The notes beneath the pieces are model-generated. The model searched no databases and had not been told where the DNA came from. It was given only the letters and a program-made list of their open reading frames with translations. From Pseudomonadota bacterium (lineage in GTDB: Bacteria > Desulfobacterota > Desulfovibrionia > Desulfovibrionales > Desulfovibrionaceae), in assembly GCA_023399375.1 (NCBI GenBank), contig JAEWPX010000004.1:1-35984 (forward strand): a stretch of DNA of 35,984 nucleotides, written 5' to 3'. Positions 10,101 to 17,030 of the stretch are shown in pieces (the stretch's first letter is position 1; every line of letters starts with the position of its first letter). The position numbers and the translations under genes were made by a program.

Positions 10101-11605
10101 GCCTGGAGGGCGTCACCCTGGCCGCGGAAAAAAGCAAAGGCATGTCTGCGCTGTCCGTGCGGGCCAAGGCCACGGTCGCGGGCGGCAAGGCGACCCTGGC
10201 GGCCGGCGTCGCGCCCACGGGCCAGAAGGAGGCCGTGACCGTGGAGGCGGCCGTGCCCATCCGCTTCGCCCTCGCTCCCTTCGTCGCCGACGTGCCCGCC
10301 GGGGCCACGCTTTCCGGGCGCGTCACCGCGGACAGCGACCTGTCCCAGATGGCCGTGCTCCTGGCCCAGGCCAACACCCGCATCGACGGCAGGCTCACGG
10401 CGGACCTGCGCCTCGGCGGCACGCTCGCCGCGCCGTCCCTTGACGGTTCCCTGGCGCTTGCCGCCAAAAAGCTCGAAAACGCCGACGCCGGACTCGTGCT
10501 GCACAACCTGCTCCTGCGCGCCGATGCGGCCGGCGGCGTGCTCACCGTCCGCCAGGGCTCCGGCCAGGACGGCAAGGGCGGCAGCTTCACGCTTTCGGGC
10601 ACCGTCGGCGTGTCCGACCTCGTCAACGGTCCGGTGGACCTGGCGCTGACCCTGACCCGGCTGCGCGTGGCCGGACTCGACCTCGCCACGGTCACGGCCG
10701 ACGGCAAGACGCAGGTGAGCGGCACCCTGTCGCACATGCGCGCCAGCGGCAAGATCACGCTGGGGCCGGCGGACATCAACCTGCCGTCCTCGTTGCCGCC
10801 CGAAGTGACGGTCATCCCCGTCACCATCATCAACGACCCCAATACCCCGAAAAAAAAGAGAAAACTTGCCCCGCCCGCGGCCGCGCGCCACATCGACCTC
10901 GATCTGGTCGTGGCGCTCGGGCAGGCCGTCTACGTACGGGGGCTCGGCCTCGAATCGCGCTGGGGCGGCGAGGTCAAGGTCACGGGCACGGCGGCCGCGC
11001 CCCTGGTGGTGGGCAGATATTTCGTGGAAAAGGGCCGGGTGGAGCTTTTCGGCAGCAACCTGGAAATCAGCAAGGGCGAGATCGTCTTCCACGGCGAGAC
11101 GCCCCCGGCCCCGACGTTCGACATCCTGGCCGAAAACACCTCCTCGGACGGGGTGACGGCAGGCGTCGCCATCACCGGCGATGCGACGAACCCCAACATT
11201 GCGCTCGTGTCCAAGCCGACGCTGCCCCACGACGAGATCCTTTCGCGCATCCTTTTCGGGCAAAGCGCGGCCACGCTTTCGCCGCTCCAGGCGGCCCAGC
11301 TGGCCCAGGCCGCGGCCTCGCTCTACGCCGGCGGCACGCCGACGAGCATCCTGGCCCGCACGCGCCGTATCCTGGGCCTCGACCAGCTCACCCTGGTCTC
11401 GGGCAAGGGCGGTATCTCCTCCACCGTGCTCAAGGCCGGCAAGGAGATCGTCAAGGGCGTGACCGTGGGCGTGGAACAGGGCATGGGCGCGCAAAGCGGG
11501 GCCGTGTCCGTGGAGGTGCAGGTCACCCCCAACATCACCATCGACAGCCGCGTGGGCACGAACAACAAGCAGGGCGTCGGCGTCAACTGGAAGTGGGACT
11601 ACTAG
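7154..11605 (+). CDS. tamB: TamB-like translocation/assembly module protein (DUF490)
   Basis: A 1483-residue protein with one N-terminal membrane anchor (about residues 28-50, after a basic PRPRRRALPR stretch). A very long periplasmic region follows, rich in alternating hydrophobic, Gly, Ala and Thr residues, typical of the beta-taco fold of AsmA/TamB-like lipid-conducting proteins. The conserved C-terminal DUF490 domain ends VGVNWKWDY. It spans from inner membrane to TamA at the outer membrane. The only usable start upstream of the anchor is TTG 7154, inside the end of tamA (38-base overlap), with AAGGA 11 bases before. An A8GAGA4 tract near 10850-10864 encodes a Lys-rich loop before the C-terminal domain. 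Confidence 0.88.
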   Translation: MPNSTSASDSPSKAPPKHPRPRRRALPRIVALCCGGLFALLLLAWAALLTPAGLRAAAGLAEAAIHAASGMTATIRDVSGVLPVSLRVGRFALADKHGLWLVVSDARFSWSPLALLRGRVLIDEVSADVVRLRRAPDVPPPARPAPPVEWPPRFPRLPAILVDRLAVNRIILDAPVAGQDAVIAVAGRLAESGKGVVALALEATRLDGDKPLALRVGGALDYADWKLSAKISVNDAPGGLLSSALAGPDGGALAVGLAGDGPLSGWKGRLAATLAQKEFLHADLGLAVPLDTAAMGSFSLDAALSPPPGLLPDAVAGIVGGRPDCRLAGRFGILSGEFFLDRADLAVAAGTLTAAAHLPPDGKDIAATVTANVPDAAVLDPTLAGTATATLKASGSIAQPAVTATVRAARFAAGPLRMESGDIRAAAALAGPSTDAFPGVMVTITGDLAGLSGPEGATLLGQSLRLAADAGMDAKGDLAAKSVSLAGQGGELRLTDARYAQGRATGDASLTVADLAGAASLAGLRLSGGLTLKATVAADADGAGKATLAADFSRLAGPAASGDDAASAALAALLGPAPRLSTTLEFSGNGAKLSDLNLDGKAVRLIGSGSFETAGTVAAKLTLAAPDLSVLEHALGQRVAGALSCDISASGKAASPHVSAKATLDKLLAGELALAGVTLDVTADDVAGNASGKLALAARREGETARLETDFALAGERLRIQNLRLGAPDASFSGEAAVALATGRVTGKLSGNAANLAGLGRFTGQRLAGALRLSVAADAARDGQALTADIAATNLALPGLSAGRLTVAASLGDVTGNPRGKATVAGSGVAAGGMTLSSLSLAASGDGRTLAADLDAKGTVAGGKALQLAAKASMAAAGKGRKVTLASLSGALDGRRFNLSAPAVVGLDGETTSLSGLSLAFDKARIEASGSLGPRGVSGRAAVTGFPLPLLGAFGAPGIGGTASVTATLSGSPARPECTAEARLEGVTLAAEKSKGMSALSVRAKATVAGGKATLAAGVAPTGQKEAVTVEAAVPIRFALAPFVADVPAGATLSGRVTADSDLSQMAVLLAQANTRIDGRLTADLRLGGTLAAPSLDGSLALAAKKLENADAGLVLHNLLLRADAAGGVLTVRQGSGQDGKGGSFTLSGTVGVSDLVNGPVDLALTLTRLRVAGLDLATVTADGKTQVSGTLSHMRASGKITLGPADINLPSSLPPEVTVIPVTIINDPNTPKKKRKLAPPAAARHIDLDLVVALGQAVYVRGLGLESRWGGEVKVTGTAAAPLVVGRYFVEKGRVELFGSNLEISKGEIVFHGETPPAPTFDILAENTSSDGVTAGVAITGDATNPNIALVSKPTLPHDEILSRILFGQSAATLSPLQAAQLAQAAASLYAGGTPTSILARTRRILGLDQLTLVSGKGGISSTVLKAGKEIVKGVTVGVEQGMGAQSGAVSVEVQVTPNITIDSRVGTNNKQGVGVNWKWDY

Positions 11606-11728
11606 GCGGGACTCTTCACAAATACGATTCTTCGAACGTGCGGTCCCCGAAAAGCGCGTCCGCTTGCTTCGAGGACGCGGCCGAGGCGGGGCCAGGCCGG
11701 GAGAAGGCAGCCTCCCCCGGCCCTGCGG

Positions 11729-11748
11729 AAAACGGGGCGCGCGCCCCG
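11729..11748 (-). terminator. Rho-independent terminator of the minus-strand exported-protein gene
   Basis: The palindrome CGGGGCGCGCGCCCCG (11733-11748) begins six bases after the minus-strand stop codon. Read on that strand, it is followed by TTTT (11732-11729). Confidence 0.6.
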
Positions 11749-11754
11749 GAAAGC

Positions 11755-12213
11755 CTACTGGTCGGTCTTGTGCTGCTGCTCGAGCTGCTTTTTGAGGCCT
11801 TCCCCGTACTTGCGGGACTGAATGATGATGTCGTCCACCTTGTCCCCGCGCACCTGCATGAGCGAAATGCGATAGGCCCCGTCGATGGGAATCATGGCGT
11901 TTTTCGAATCCGCGTACAGGGCGTTCATGGCCGCGATCACGCGATCGGGTTCCATGCCGGCGTAGTTGTTGAAGCAGTTGCGGAAGTTGGTTTCCAGATC
12001 CTGGGGCTTGGCGTCTTTCTGCAGGCTGGTCAGGTCGGTGCAGATCGCCCGGGCGGCCGTGGCCAGCCCGAACAGGAACGAGCGTTTTTCCTTTTCCGAA
12101 TAGTTGTTCCAGGCGTGGGCGAAGGTGCCCGAGCCGGCGGCGGCGGCCAGGGCCGGACCCCGGAAGACCACGAGCACGAACAGGGCGGCAAAAAGCAGGG
12201 CCTTTTTGGACAT
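11755..12213 (-). CDS. Small exported protein of unknown function
   Basis: A 152-residue protein with a clear Sec signal peptide: a KK start, then a hydrophobic core ending about RGPALAAAA. The mature part is mostly helical and charged, with two cysteines (AICTDL and RNCFNN) that could form a disulfide. It ends in a Gln/Lys-rich tail (KKQLEQQHK). I do not recognise the family. ATG 12213 follows AAGGAG with eight bases spacing. It is divergent from another small exported protein (start 12377), with a 163-base shared upstream region, and has its own terminator. It is probably monocistronic and periplasmic. Confidence 0.75.
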   Translation of the reverse strand: MSKKALLFAALFVLVVFRGPALAAAAGSGTFAHAWNNYSEKEKRSFLFGLATAARAICTDLTSLQKDAKPQDLETNFRNCFNNYAGMEPDRVIAAMNALYADSKNAMIPIDGAYRISLMQVRGDKVDDIIIQSRKYGEGLKKQLEQQHKTDQ

Positions 12214-12341
12214 GACGGCGTTCTCCTTGGAAATGGCGGCGGGCGTTCGCGCCCGGCGAACATGCGCGCGTTCTACGCCATGGTGTGCCGCCCGGCAAGT
12301 CCGGCCCCTTGACAACGGCCCCGGCCGCAGGCTTTGTGAAA

Positions 12342-12360
12342 GGCGTTTTCTCCAAACGCC
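12342..12360 (+). promoter_or_regulatory. Leader hairpin just before a ribosome binding site
   Basis: GGCGTTT (12342-12348) pairs perfectly with AAACGCC (12354-12360) around a five-base loop. It ends four bases before the AAGGAG Shine-Dalgarno of the next gene. A TTGACA hexamer (12309-12314) lies upstream but lacks a good -10 partner. Confidence 0.35.
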
Positions 12361-12376
12361 GTCCAAGGAGCGCCCC

Positions 12377-12991
12377 ATGCACCATCGCCTTCCGGTTCTG
12401 CTCGCCCTGCTGCTCGCCGTGGCCCTGGCCGTCCCGGCCATCGCCGCCAAGGCTCCCACGGAAATCGCCGGCATCACCCTCGGCGCGGACGCCGAGAGCC
12501 TGCGCGACCGTCTGGACCTCTCCCGTCTGGCCCCGCTGTGGGACCGGCCCTGGCTGATTCGCGCCAACCTCAAGCCGACCAAGGGCTTCGAGGCCGGCTA
12601 CGTGATACTCGGCGGCTGCGCCACCACCAACCGCGTGGAGCGGGTGCGGCTCAAATACAAGGACGACTCCCTGGCGCTTTTCAACAAGCTGGCCAAGGAG
12701 CTGACCGCGCGCTACGGCGTGCCCACGCCCCTGCCCGGGGCCAAGGGCGGCAAGTACAAGGGCCTGCGCTGGCTGTTCGGCACGAACAAGACCGGCGGCA
12801 CGGACCTGCTGCTCGAGCATTTCGAGAAAGGAAGCGGCGAGGAGCCGGTCGGCAACGTCATCCGCATCACGGACAACGGCGCCATCAACCAGGAGCGCGC
12901 CTGCTACGACGGCATGGTGCGCGGCGCGCCCGAACCCCAGCCGGCCTTTCCGCTTTTCGAAATCGACGAGACCTGGCTGTTGCCCAAATAA
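12377..12991 (+). CDS. Exported protein of unknown function
   Basis: A 204-residue protein with a Sec signal peptide (MHHR start, Leu/Ala core, cleavage near AIAAKA). The mature domain has the pattern IAGITLGADAESLRDRL near its start, which resembles small periplasmic proteins whose first strand and helix read G-I-x-L-G. It also has a cysteine in LGGCATT, another in ERACYDG, and a KYGVPTPL-like turn. The biochemical role is unknown. ATG 12377 has AAGGAG six bases upstream. It is followed nine bases later by a small membrane-protein gene, so the two are probably co-transcribed. Confidence 0.75.
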   Translation: MHHRLPVLLALLLAVALAVPAIAAKAPTEIAGITLGADAESLRDRLDLSRLAPLWDRPWLIRANLKPTKGFEAGYVILGGCATTNRVERVRLKYKDDSLALFNKLAKELTARYGVPTPLPGAKGGKYKGLRWLFGTNKTGGTDLLLEHFEKGSGEEPVGNVIRITDNGAINQERACYDGMVRGAPEPQPAFPLFEIDETWLLPK

Positions 12992-13000
12992 GGCCATCCC

Positions 13001-13483
13001 ATGGTGTTCGGACACCTCGCGGCAGGCTCGCTCGGCCAACAGTGCCTCTTTCGCCGGGCGGGCCTGCCGTTTTGCCTGATCGCGGCCTTCGGCCCGGACT
13101 GGATCGACAAGCCGCTCAAGCTCTTTTTCGATCTTCCCGGCCACGGCATTGCCCACAGCCTGTGCGGAACGGCGCTTTTTCTCGGGGCTTTCGCCTGGGC
13201 CTGCCGGCGCTTCTCCCTGCCGGCCTGCTGGCCCGTTGCGGCGACCTTTTTCTGGGCGCTGCACCTGCTTTGCGACATGGTCAAGCCCGCGGCCCTGCTC
13301 TGGCCGGTCCTGGGCCCCTTTCCCGTCTTCACCAAGTCCACGTCCGCCTTGGCCTGGAGTTTCTATACGGCCCGTCCCCTTTCGACCATGGCCTGGTGCG
13401 ACCTGGCCCTCGTCGCGCTGGCCGCGGCGGCGCGCCTGACCGCCCTGCAGCGCCGTCCGGCCATGGCCCACGGCCGTCCCTGA
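13001..13483 (+). CDS. Small polytopic membrane protein, possibly DUF457/YdjM-like
   Basis: A 160-residue protein with about four hydrophobic segments. The motifs FGPDWIDK, GHGIAHSL and ALHLLCDM follow the D-x-x-D, H-x-x-H-S and H-x-x-x-D pattern of the membrane-bound metal-dependent hydrolase family (DUF457, E. coli YdjM), whose substrate is unknown. The match rests on those spaced residues only, so the family call is tentative. The start at 13001 lies nine bases after the preceding stop, whose TAAGG provides a weak ribosome site, suggesting translational linkage. The C terminus is a short basic tail (LQRRPAMAHGR). Confidence 0.65.
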   Translation: MVFGHLAAGSLGQQCLFRRAGLPFCLIAAFGPDWIDKPLKLFFDLPGHGIAHSLCGTALFLGAFAWACRRFSLPACWPVAATFFWALHLLCDMVKPAALLWPVLGPFPVFTKSTSALAWSFYTARPLSTMAWCDLALVALAAAARLTALQRRPAMAHGRP

Positions 13484-13521
13484 CGCCCGCCGGGGCAAGG
13501 CCGCCTTTTGGCGACGCCGCA

Positions 13522-13551
13522 TTGACACAAAAGCGTGATTCGGCCTAGGAT
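13522..13551 (+). promoter_or_regulatory. Strong sigma-70-like promoter of the GAPDH gene
   Basis: TTGACA (13522-13527), an 18-base spacer and TAGGAT (13546-13551) lie 82 bases before the start codon. The predicted leader begins with a GC hairpin (GCCCGCTTGCGGGC, 13556-13569). Confidence 0.6.
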
Positions 13552-13633
13552 TTTGCCCGCTTGCGGGCGCGGCGCCCGCCGGAAACACGACTTCCCAACG
13601 CCCGTAGACGAACCATCCCAGGAGGACACGCAT

Positions 13634-14617
13634 ATGGCGGTGACGATCGGCATCAACGGATTCGGCCGCATCGGCCGGTACCTGACGCGGCTTGTGGCCG
13701 ACGACCCCGAGATCACCCTCACGGCCATCAATGCCAGGGCCGACAACGCCCAGCTTGCCCACCTGCTCAAGTACGATTCCGTGCACGGCCGCTTTGCGGG
13801 CACGGTCGAACCCACCGACGAAGGCCTGCGCATAAACGGCAAACCCGTGAAGATCACCCGCCACGGCGGCGGCGAATGGCGCTGGAACGATTGCGGCTGC
13901 GACTACGTGGTCGAGACCACGGGCAAGTTCGTGGATCGCGAGTCCTGCGAAAAGCACATGTGCGCCGGCGCGAAGAAGGTCATCATCAGCGCCCCGGGCA
14001 AGGACGAGGACATCACCATCGTCATGGGCGTCAACGACCACGAGCTGTCGCCCGAGCACAAGATCATCTCCAACGCCTCCTGCACCACCAACTGCCTGGC
14101 CCCCATCGCCAAGGCCTTAAACGACGCCTTCGGCATCAAGCACGGTCTGATGACCACCATCCACTCCTACACCATGAGCCAGCGCATCCTGGACGGCTCG
14201 CACAAGGACTGGCGGCGGGCCCGGGCCTGCGCCCTGTCCATGATCCCGACGACCACGGGCGCGGCGCGCGCCGTGACCAAGGTCATCCCGGCGCTGACCG
14301 GCCGCCTGGACGGCATGTCCATCCGCGTGCCCACGCCCAACGTCTCGGTGGTGGATTTCACCTGCGAACTGGAAAAGCCCACGGACACGGCGGGCATGCT
14401 CGCCACGCTCAAGGCGGCCTCGGGCGAGAACATGGGCTTTACGGAAGAGCCGCTGGTGTCCGTCGATTTCCTGGGCGACACCCACGGCGGCGTGGTCGAC
14501 GCCAAGGCCTCCCAGGTGCTCGACGGCACCCTGTGCAAGGTCCTGGCCTGGTACGACAACGAGGCCGGCTTCACCAACCAGCTCGTGCGCCTGATCAAGA
14601 TGGTCGCCGCGCAGTAA
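13634..14617 (+). CDS. gap: Glyceraldehyde-3-phosphate dehydrogenase, type I, probably NADP-preferring
   Basis: A 327-residue cytoplasmic enzyme interconverting glyceraldehyde 3-phosphate and 1,3-bisphosphoglycerate. The Rossmann start INGFGRIGR, catalytic C150 in SNASCTTNC, the histidine in TTIHSYT, and the phosphate-site motif near TGAARAV are all present; the length is slightly short for the family. Where NAD-specific enzymes have Asp after the second strand (AIND), this one reads AINARAD (A34-R35). Loss of that Asp is seen in gluconeogenic, NADP-using GapB enzymes, so NADPH use is inferred. ATG 13634 follows AGGAGG eight bases upstream. A strong promoter precedes and a 13-base stem hairpin follows, so it is probably monocistronic. 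Confidence 0.93.
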   Translation: MAVTIGINGFGRIGRYLTRLVADDPEITLTAINARADNAQLAHLLKYDSVHGRFAGTVEPTDEGLRINGKPVKITRHGGGEWRWNDCGCDYVVETTGKFVDRESCEKHMCAGAKKVIISAPGKDEDITIVMGVNDHELSPEHKIISNASCTTNCLAPIAKALNDAFGIKHGLMTTIHSYTMSQRILDGSHKDWRRARACALSMIPTTTGAARAVTKVIPALTGRLDGMSIRVPTPNVSVVDFTCELEKPTDTAGMLATLKAASGENMGFTEEPLVSVDFLGDTHGGVVDAKASQVLDGTLCKVLAWYDNEAGFTNQLVRLIKMVAAQ

Positions 14618-14643
14618 CGCCGACGCCCCATTGCGCCTCTTTC

Positions 14644-14676
14644 GCCGCCCGCCGGGTTCCGCGCCCGGCGGGCGGC
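14644..14676 (+). terminator. Intergenic hairpin after the GAPDH gene, probable terminator
   Basis: GCCGCCCGCCGGG (14644-14656) and CCCGGCGGGCGGC (14664-14676) form a perfect 13-base stem with a seven-base loop, 27 bases after the stop. The downstream T-run is short (TTGCGTCT), so termination may be only partial. Confidence 0.55.
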
Positions 14677-14787
14677 TTGCGTCTCGGGGGCCGGAAGCAT
14701 TTTCCCCTAAAGCATCCGGCGCGGCGGTCGATACGGTGTGTGCGGGGGCAAGCGCGCCCCGCACAACGCCAGGAAGAGGATTCGGCC

Positions 14788-15957
14788 ATGACCGCGCCCC
14801 TTACGCCCGACACGCTCTTTCGCTCCCCGCTCATCGTGACCGCCAGCGAAGGCCATGCCCGCATCGACCGGGAATTCTTCAAGCGCGTGCGCATGTTCGC
14901 CGTGCGCCACGCGTCTTCCGGGGCCGAGGCCCTGGCCCTGGCCCGCCGCGAGACCGTGGACGTCATCTTCTGCGACGCCGCCCTCGGCGACATGGACGGC
15001 AGCACCTTCGTCGCCGCCCTGCGGGCCGATCCGGCCCTGGCGCACATCCCCGTCATCCTGGCCATGACCGACGCCCGGCGCGACGACGTGCTCTCGGCCG
15101 TGAAGCTCGGCGCGGCCGGCCTGTGCCTGCGCCCCTATTCCGAGGACACCTTTCGCAAGCACCTCGCCATGGCCGCGCACATGGCCCGCTTCGCCGCCGC
15201 GGAAAAGGCGGCCCTGGCCCGCGCCGCCGCCAGGGAGGCCGCAGGCGACCCGGACGGAGCGCGGCAGGACTACGAGGAAGTGGCCCGCACGCCCGACGAC
15301 GCCCCCCGCTTTTTCGAGGAAGGCATGTCGGCGCTCGCCGCGCGCGACGTGGAACGCGCCATCCTCGCCTTCCACAAGGCCCTGGCGCTAAACGCCCTGT
15401 TCGTCGAGGCCTACCTCGGCCTGGCCCGGGCCTGGAAGGCCAAGGGCAGCACCAAGCAGTACCGGCACTACATGAAAGAGGCGGCCTCGGCCTGCGCACG
15501 CGCGAACCGCTTCGTGGAGCTGCGCGACAAGTTCGTGGCCCTGCTCGGCGACGACGAGGCCGGGTTCAATCCGTTCCTGGCCCTCGGCAACGAGCTGTTG
15601 CGCGAACGCCATTACACTTCTTCCATCGTGCTCTACCGCCACGCCCTGGAGCTCGCCCCGAAAAACGCCGACATCTACCTCGGCCTTTCCAAGGCCTACC
15701 ATTTCCTGCGCCGGCCGGACCTGGCCCGTCGGGCCGCGCACAAGAGCCTGCTTTTAAACGACCGCAACGAGGAAGCGCGCGCCATCCACCGCCGCCTGAC
15801 CGAGGGACGGCGTTCGGGCGACATCGCCTCCATGGAGCAGGCCGCCAGGGAAGCCCCGGCGCCGCGCTATCCGCTGCTGCTGCGCGGCGTGCTCTATCTG
15901 GCCGCAATCGCTTCCGAAACGCTGGTGCGGCCGCGCAAGGCCGCCCGCGCCGCCTGA
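14788..15957 (+). CDS. Degenerate receiver domain fused to TPR repeats
   Basis: A 389-residue cytoplasmic protein. Residues 13-130 form a CheY-like receiver with acceptor D63 (FCDAALGDMDG) and T94. The acidic Mg-binding pair at the first strand is missing (VTASEGH), and the conserved Lys is R115 (CLRPYS), so phosphorylation is doubtful. After an Ala-rich coil, TPR-type repeats occupy about residues 170-340, including ARDVERAILAFHKALALNA and YTSSIVLYRHALELAPKN. The C terminus is basic with a hydrophobic helix (LLLRGVLYLAAIA). It is probably a protein-interaction scaffold of signalling. ATG 14788 has AGGAAGAGGA upstream. The octapeptide-repeat gene follows 94 bases later. Confidence 0.85.
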   Translation: MTAPLTPDTLFRSPLIVTASEGHARIDREFFKRVRMFAVRHASSGAEALALARRETVDVIFCDAALGDMDGSTFVAALRADPALAHIPVILAMTDARRDDVLSAVKLGAAGLCLRPYSEDTFRKHLAMAAHMARFAAAEKAALARAAAREAAGDPDGARQDYEEVARTPDDAPRFFEEGMSALAARDVERAILAFHKALALNALFVEAYLGLARAWKAKGSTKQYRHYMKEAASACARANRFVELRDKFVALLGDDEAGFNPFLALGNELLRERHYTSSIVLYRHALELAPKNADIYLGLSKAYHFLRRPDLARRAAHKSLLLNDRNEEARAIHRRLTEGRRSGDIASMEQAAREAPAPRYPLLLRGVLYLAAIASETLVRPRKAARAA

Positions 15958-16051
15958 CCGCAGCCTCCCCGGCCTGCCCCGGCATTGCCTCGCCGGGCGA
16001 AATACGGCATACGGACAGGCAAGGACGCCGTGCGTCCGAGGAGGAAGAGCC

Positions 16052-16339
16052 ATGTCCGATGCCGTCACACCAGCCGGACACACCGAAGCGTCTCCCTCCG
16101 GCCATATCGAGGCCCTGCCCCCAGGCCGCATCGAAGCGCTGCCGCCCGGCCGTTTCGAAGCCGGCCCACCCGGCGCGGTGACCCCGTCGCCTGCCGGCGC
16201 CGTGCAAACGCCGCCGGCAGGACACGTGGACGTGCCCCTGGGAGGCCATGTGGAACCGACGCCCGCAGGCAGCATCCAGCCGGTCGCGTCCGGCGTATTG
16301 GAGGTCGCCCAGGGTGGCATCGTCAACATCCGGCTGTAG
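16052..16339 (+). CDS. Octapeptide-repeat protein of unknown function
   Basis: A 95-residue protein with no signal peptide and no cysteine. After a six-residue start it consists of 11 contiguous eight-residue units and a final Leu. Glycine occupies position 3 of every unit. Position 5 is hydrophobic in ten of 11 (I, F, V or L). Position 1 is mostly Pro, and position 6 is often Glu, Gln or Asp. Examples are PSGHIEAL, PPGRIEAL and PAGHVDVP. The last units drift toward QGGIVNIR. Such regularity suggests a short beta-solenoid or an extended fibre, but I recognise no family. ATG 16052 is preceded by GAGGAGGAAGAG, a strong ribosome site, and codon choice matches neighbouring genes, so it is very likely translated. 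Confidence 0.8.
   Translation: MSDAVTPAGHTEASPSGHIEALPPGRIEALPPGRFEAGPPGAVTPSPAGAVQTPPAGHVDVPLGGHVEPTPAGSIQPVASGVLEVAQGGIVNIRL
16070..16333 (+). repeat. Eleven tandem 24-base coding units
   Basis: The units run in phase with the reading frame. Units 2 to 4 (16094-16165) are the most alike at DNA level; later units have diverged at third positions and at the variable amino-acid positions. This is the DNA side of the octapeptide array. Confidence 0.85.
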
Positions 16340-16384
16340 CCGCGCCGCCCTATGATGCGGCACGGGCTCCGCCCGTTATTCGTC

Positions 16385-16696
16385 ATGCAAAATGCACTTC
16401 GTCCTTTCCTGCGTCCGATCATTTGCCTGTGCGCGCTGCTCCTGGGGCTCACCCTGTTCGGCTGTAGCGCGAAAATCGTGCACGACCCCGGCCAAGTGCT
16501 GGCCGAAAAGGTAAAATCCAACAAATATGCCTACATGCGCTACTCCCAGGCCGAGGAAGACGCCCGCCGCGACGGCAATGCCGAAGCCGTGGAGCGCTAT
16601 CGCCAGGCCAAGGAGACGGCGCTCGAGCAGTACAAGCGTTACGACCAGGAACTGACGCAGTACCAGTCCCAGCACGCCTCGGGCCTGCCCAAGTAG
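16385..16696 (+). CDS. Small lipoprotein with a charged helical tail
   Basis: A 103-residue precursor. It has a basic N-region, a hydrophobic core and a lipobox LFGC, with C27 as the lipidated residue. The mature part (about 77 residues) is highly charged and probably one or two long helices: EKVKSNKYAYMRYSQAEED, then YRQAKETALEQYKRYDQEL. This looks like a coiled-coil envelope lipoprotein. No Ser or Asp directs retention; +2 is Ser, so outer-membrane sorting is expected if Lol rules apply. ATG 16385 gives the best signal peptide. ATG 16352 or 16355 would add a Met-rich extension, and none of the three has a strong ribosome site. The family was not recognised. Confidence 0.7.
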   Translation: MQNALRPFLRPIICLCALLLGLTLFGCSAKIVHDPGQVLAEKVKSNKYAYMRYSQAEEDARRDGNAEAVERYRQAKETALEQYKRYDQELTQYQSQHASGLPK

Positions 16697-16706
16697 CCGC
16701 CGTTCC

Positions 16707-16740
16707 TCGCCGCGGCCGACCATTCTGGCGGCCGCGGCGA
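16707..16740 (+). terminator. Perfect GC-rich hairpin after the lipoprotein gene
   Basis: TCGCCGCGGCCG (16707-16718) pairs with CGGCCGCGGCGA (16729-16740), a 12-base stem with a ten-base loop that starts 11 bases after the stop. No T-run follows, so it may stabilise the 3' end or assist factor-dependent termination. Confidence 0.45.
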
Positions 16741-16971
16741 TGCGCTATGGCGGCGTGCCCGTTTCTCGCCTGCCGAGGCATGGCCGTTGCCGGTGCGAAC
16801 GCCGACGCTGCAGCCCGCACACGGCGTCGACGCCGCGTTTTTCCCGCCGCACGGGCCTCTCGTCCATGACGGCCGATCATCCCGCCAAGCGTCCAGGCAT
16901 ATCGCCCGGCTCATCGCCCGCAGCGTAACGATTCCGCTTTCCGGGAGTGGCCCTTCGCCGCCGCGGACAAT

Positions 16972-17004
16972 AAAAAAAGGCCGCCTCCTTGCGGAGACGG
17001 CCTT
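16972..17004 (-). terminator. Rho-independent terminator of secF
   Basis: On the minus strand AAGGCCGTCTCC and GGAGGCGGCCTT (17004-16977, one wobble pair, GCAA loop) are followed by a T7 run (16978-16972). It lies 27 bases after the secF stop. Confidence 0.85.
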
Positions 17005-17030
17005 GGCGCGTCTGCGAAAGCGTGCCGGTC

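Larger units (their letters stand above)
16697..17030. other. Convergent intergenic region
   Basis: No convincing gene is seen between the lipoprotein and secF stops. It holds two hairpins: one at 16707-16740 for the plus-strand genes, and the secF terminator at 16972-17004. The remaining stretch has no ribosome sites, and its open frames have no family resemblance. Confidence 0.6.

Noticed and set aside
10846..10866. PKKKRKL in TamB resembling a eukaryotic nuclear localisation signal
   Set aside because: It is a chance Lys-rich loop in a bacterial periplasmic protein.
7973..14059. Very long open frame on the minus strand opposite tamB, the exported proteins and GAPDH
   Set aside because: It crosses several genes with clear families on the plus strand, has no domain or ribosome site, and is the usual antisense openness of GC-rich DNA.
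16070..16333. 24-base tandem repeats as a CRISPR array
   Set aside because: There are no spacers, units are in phase with an open frame, and changes follow codon positions.
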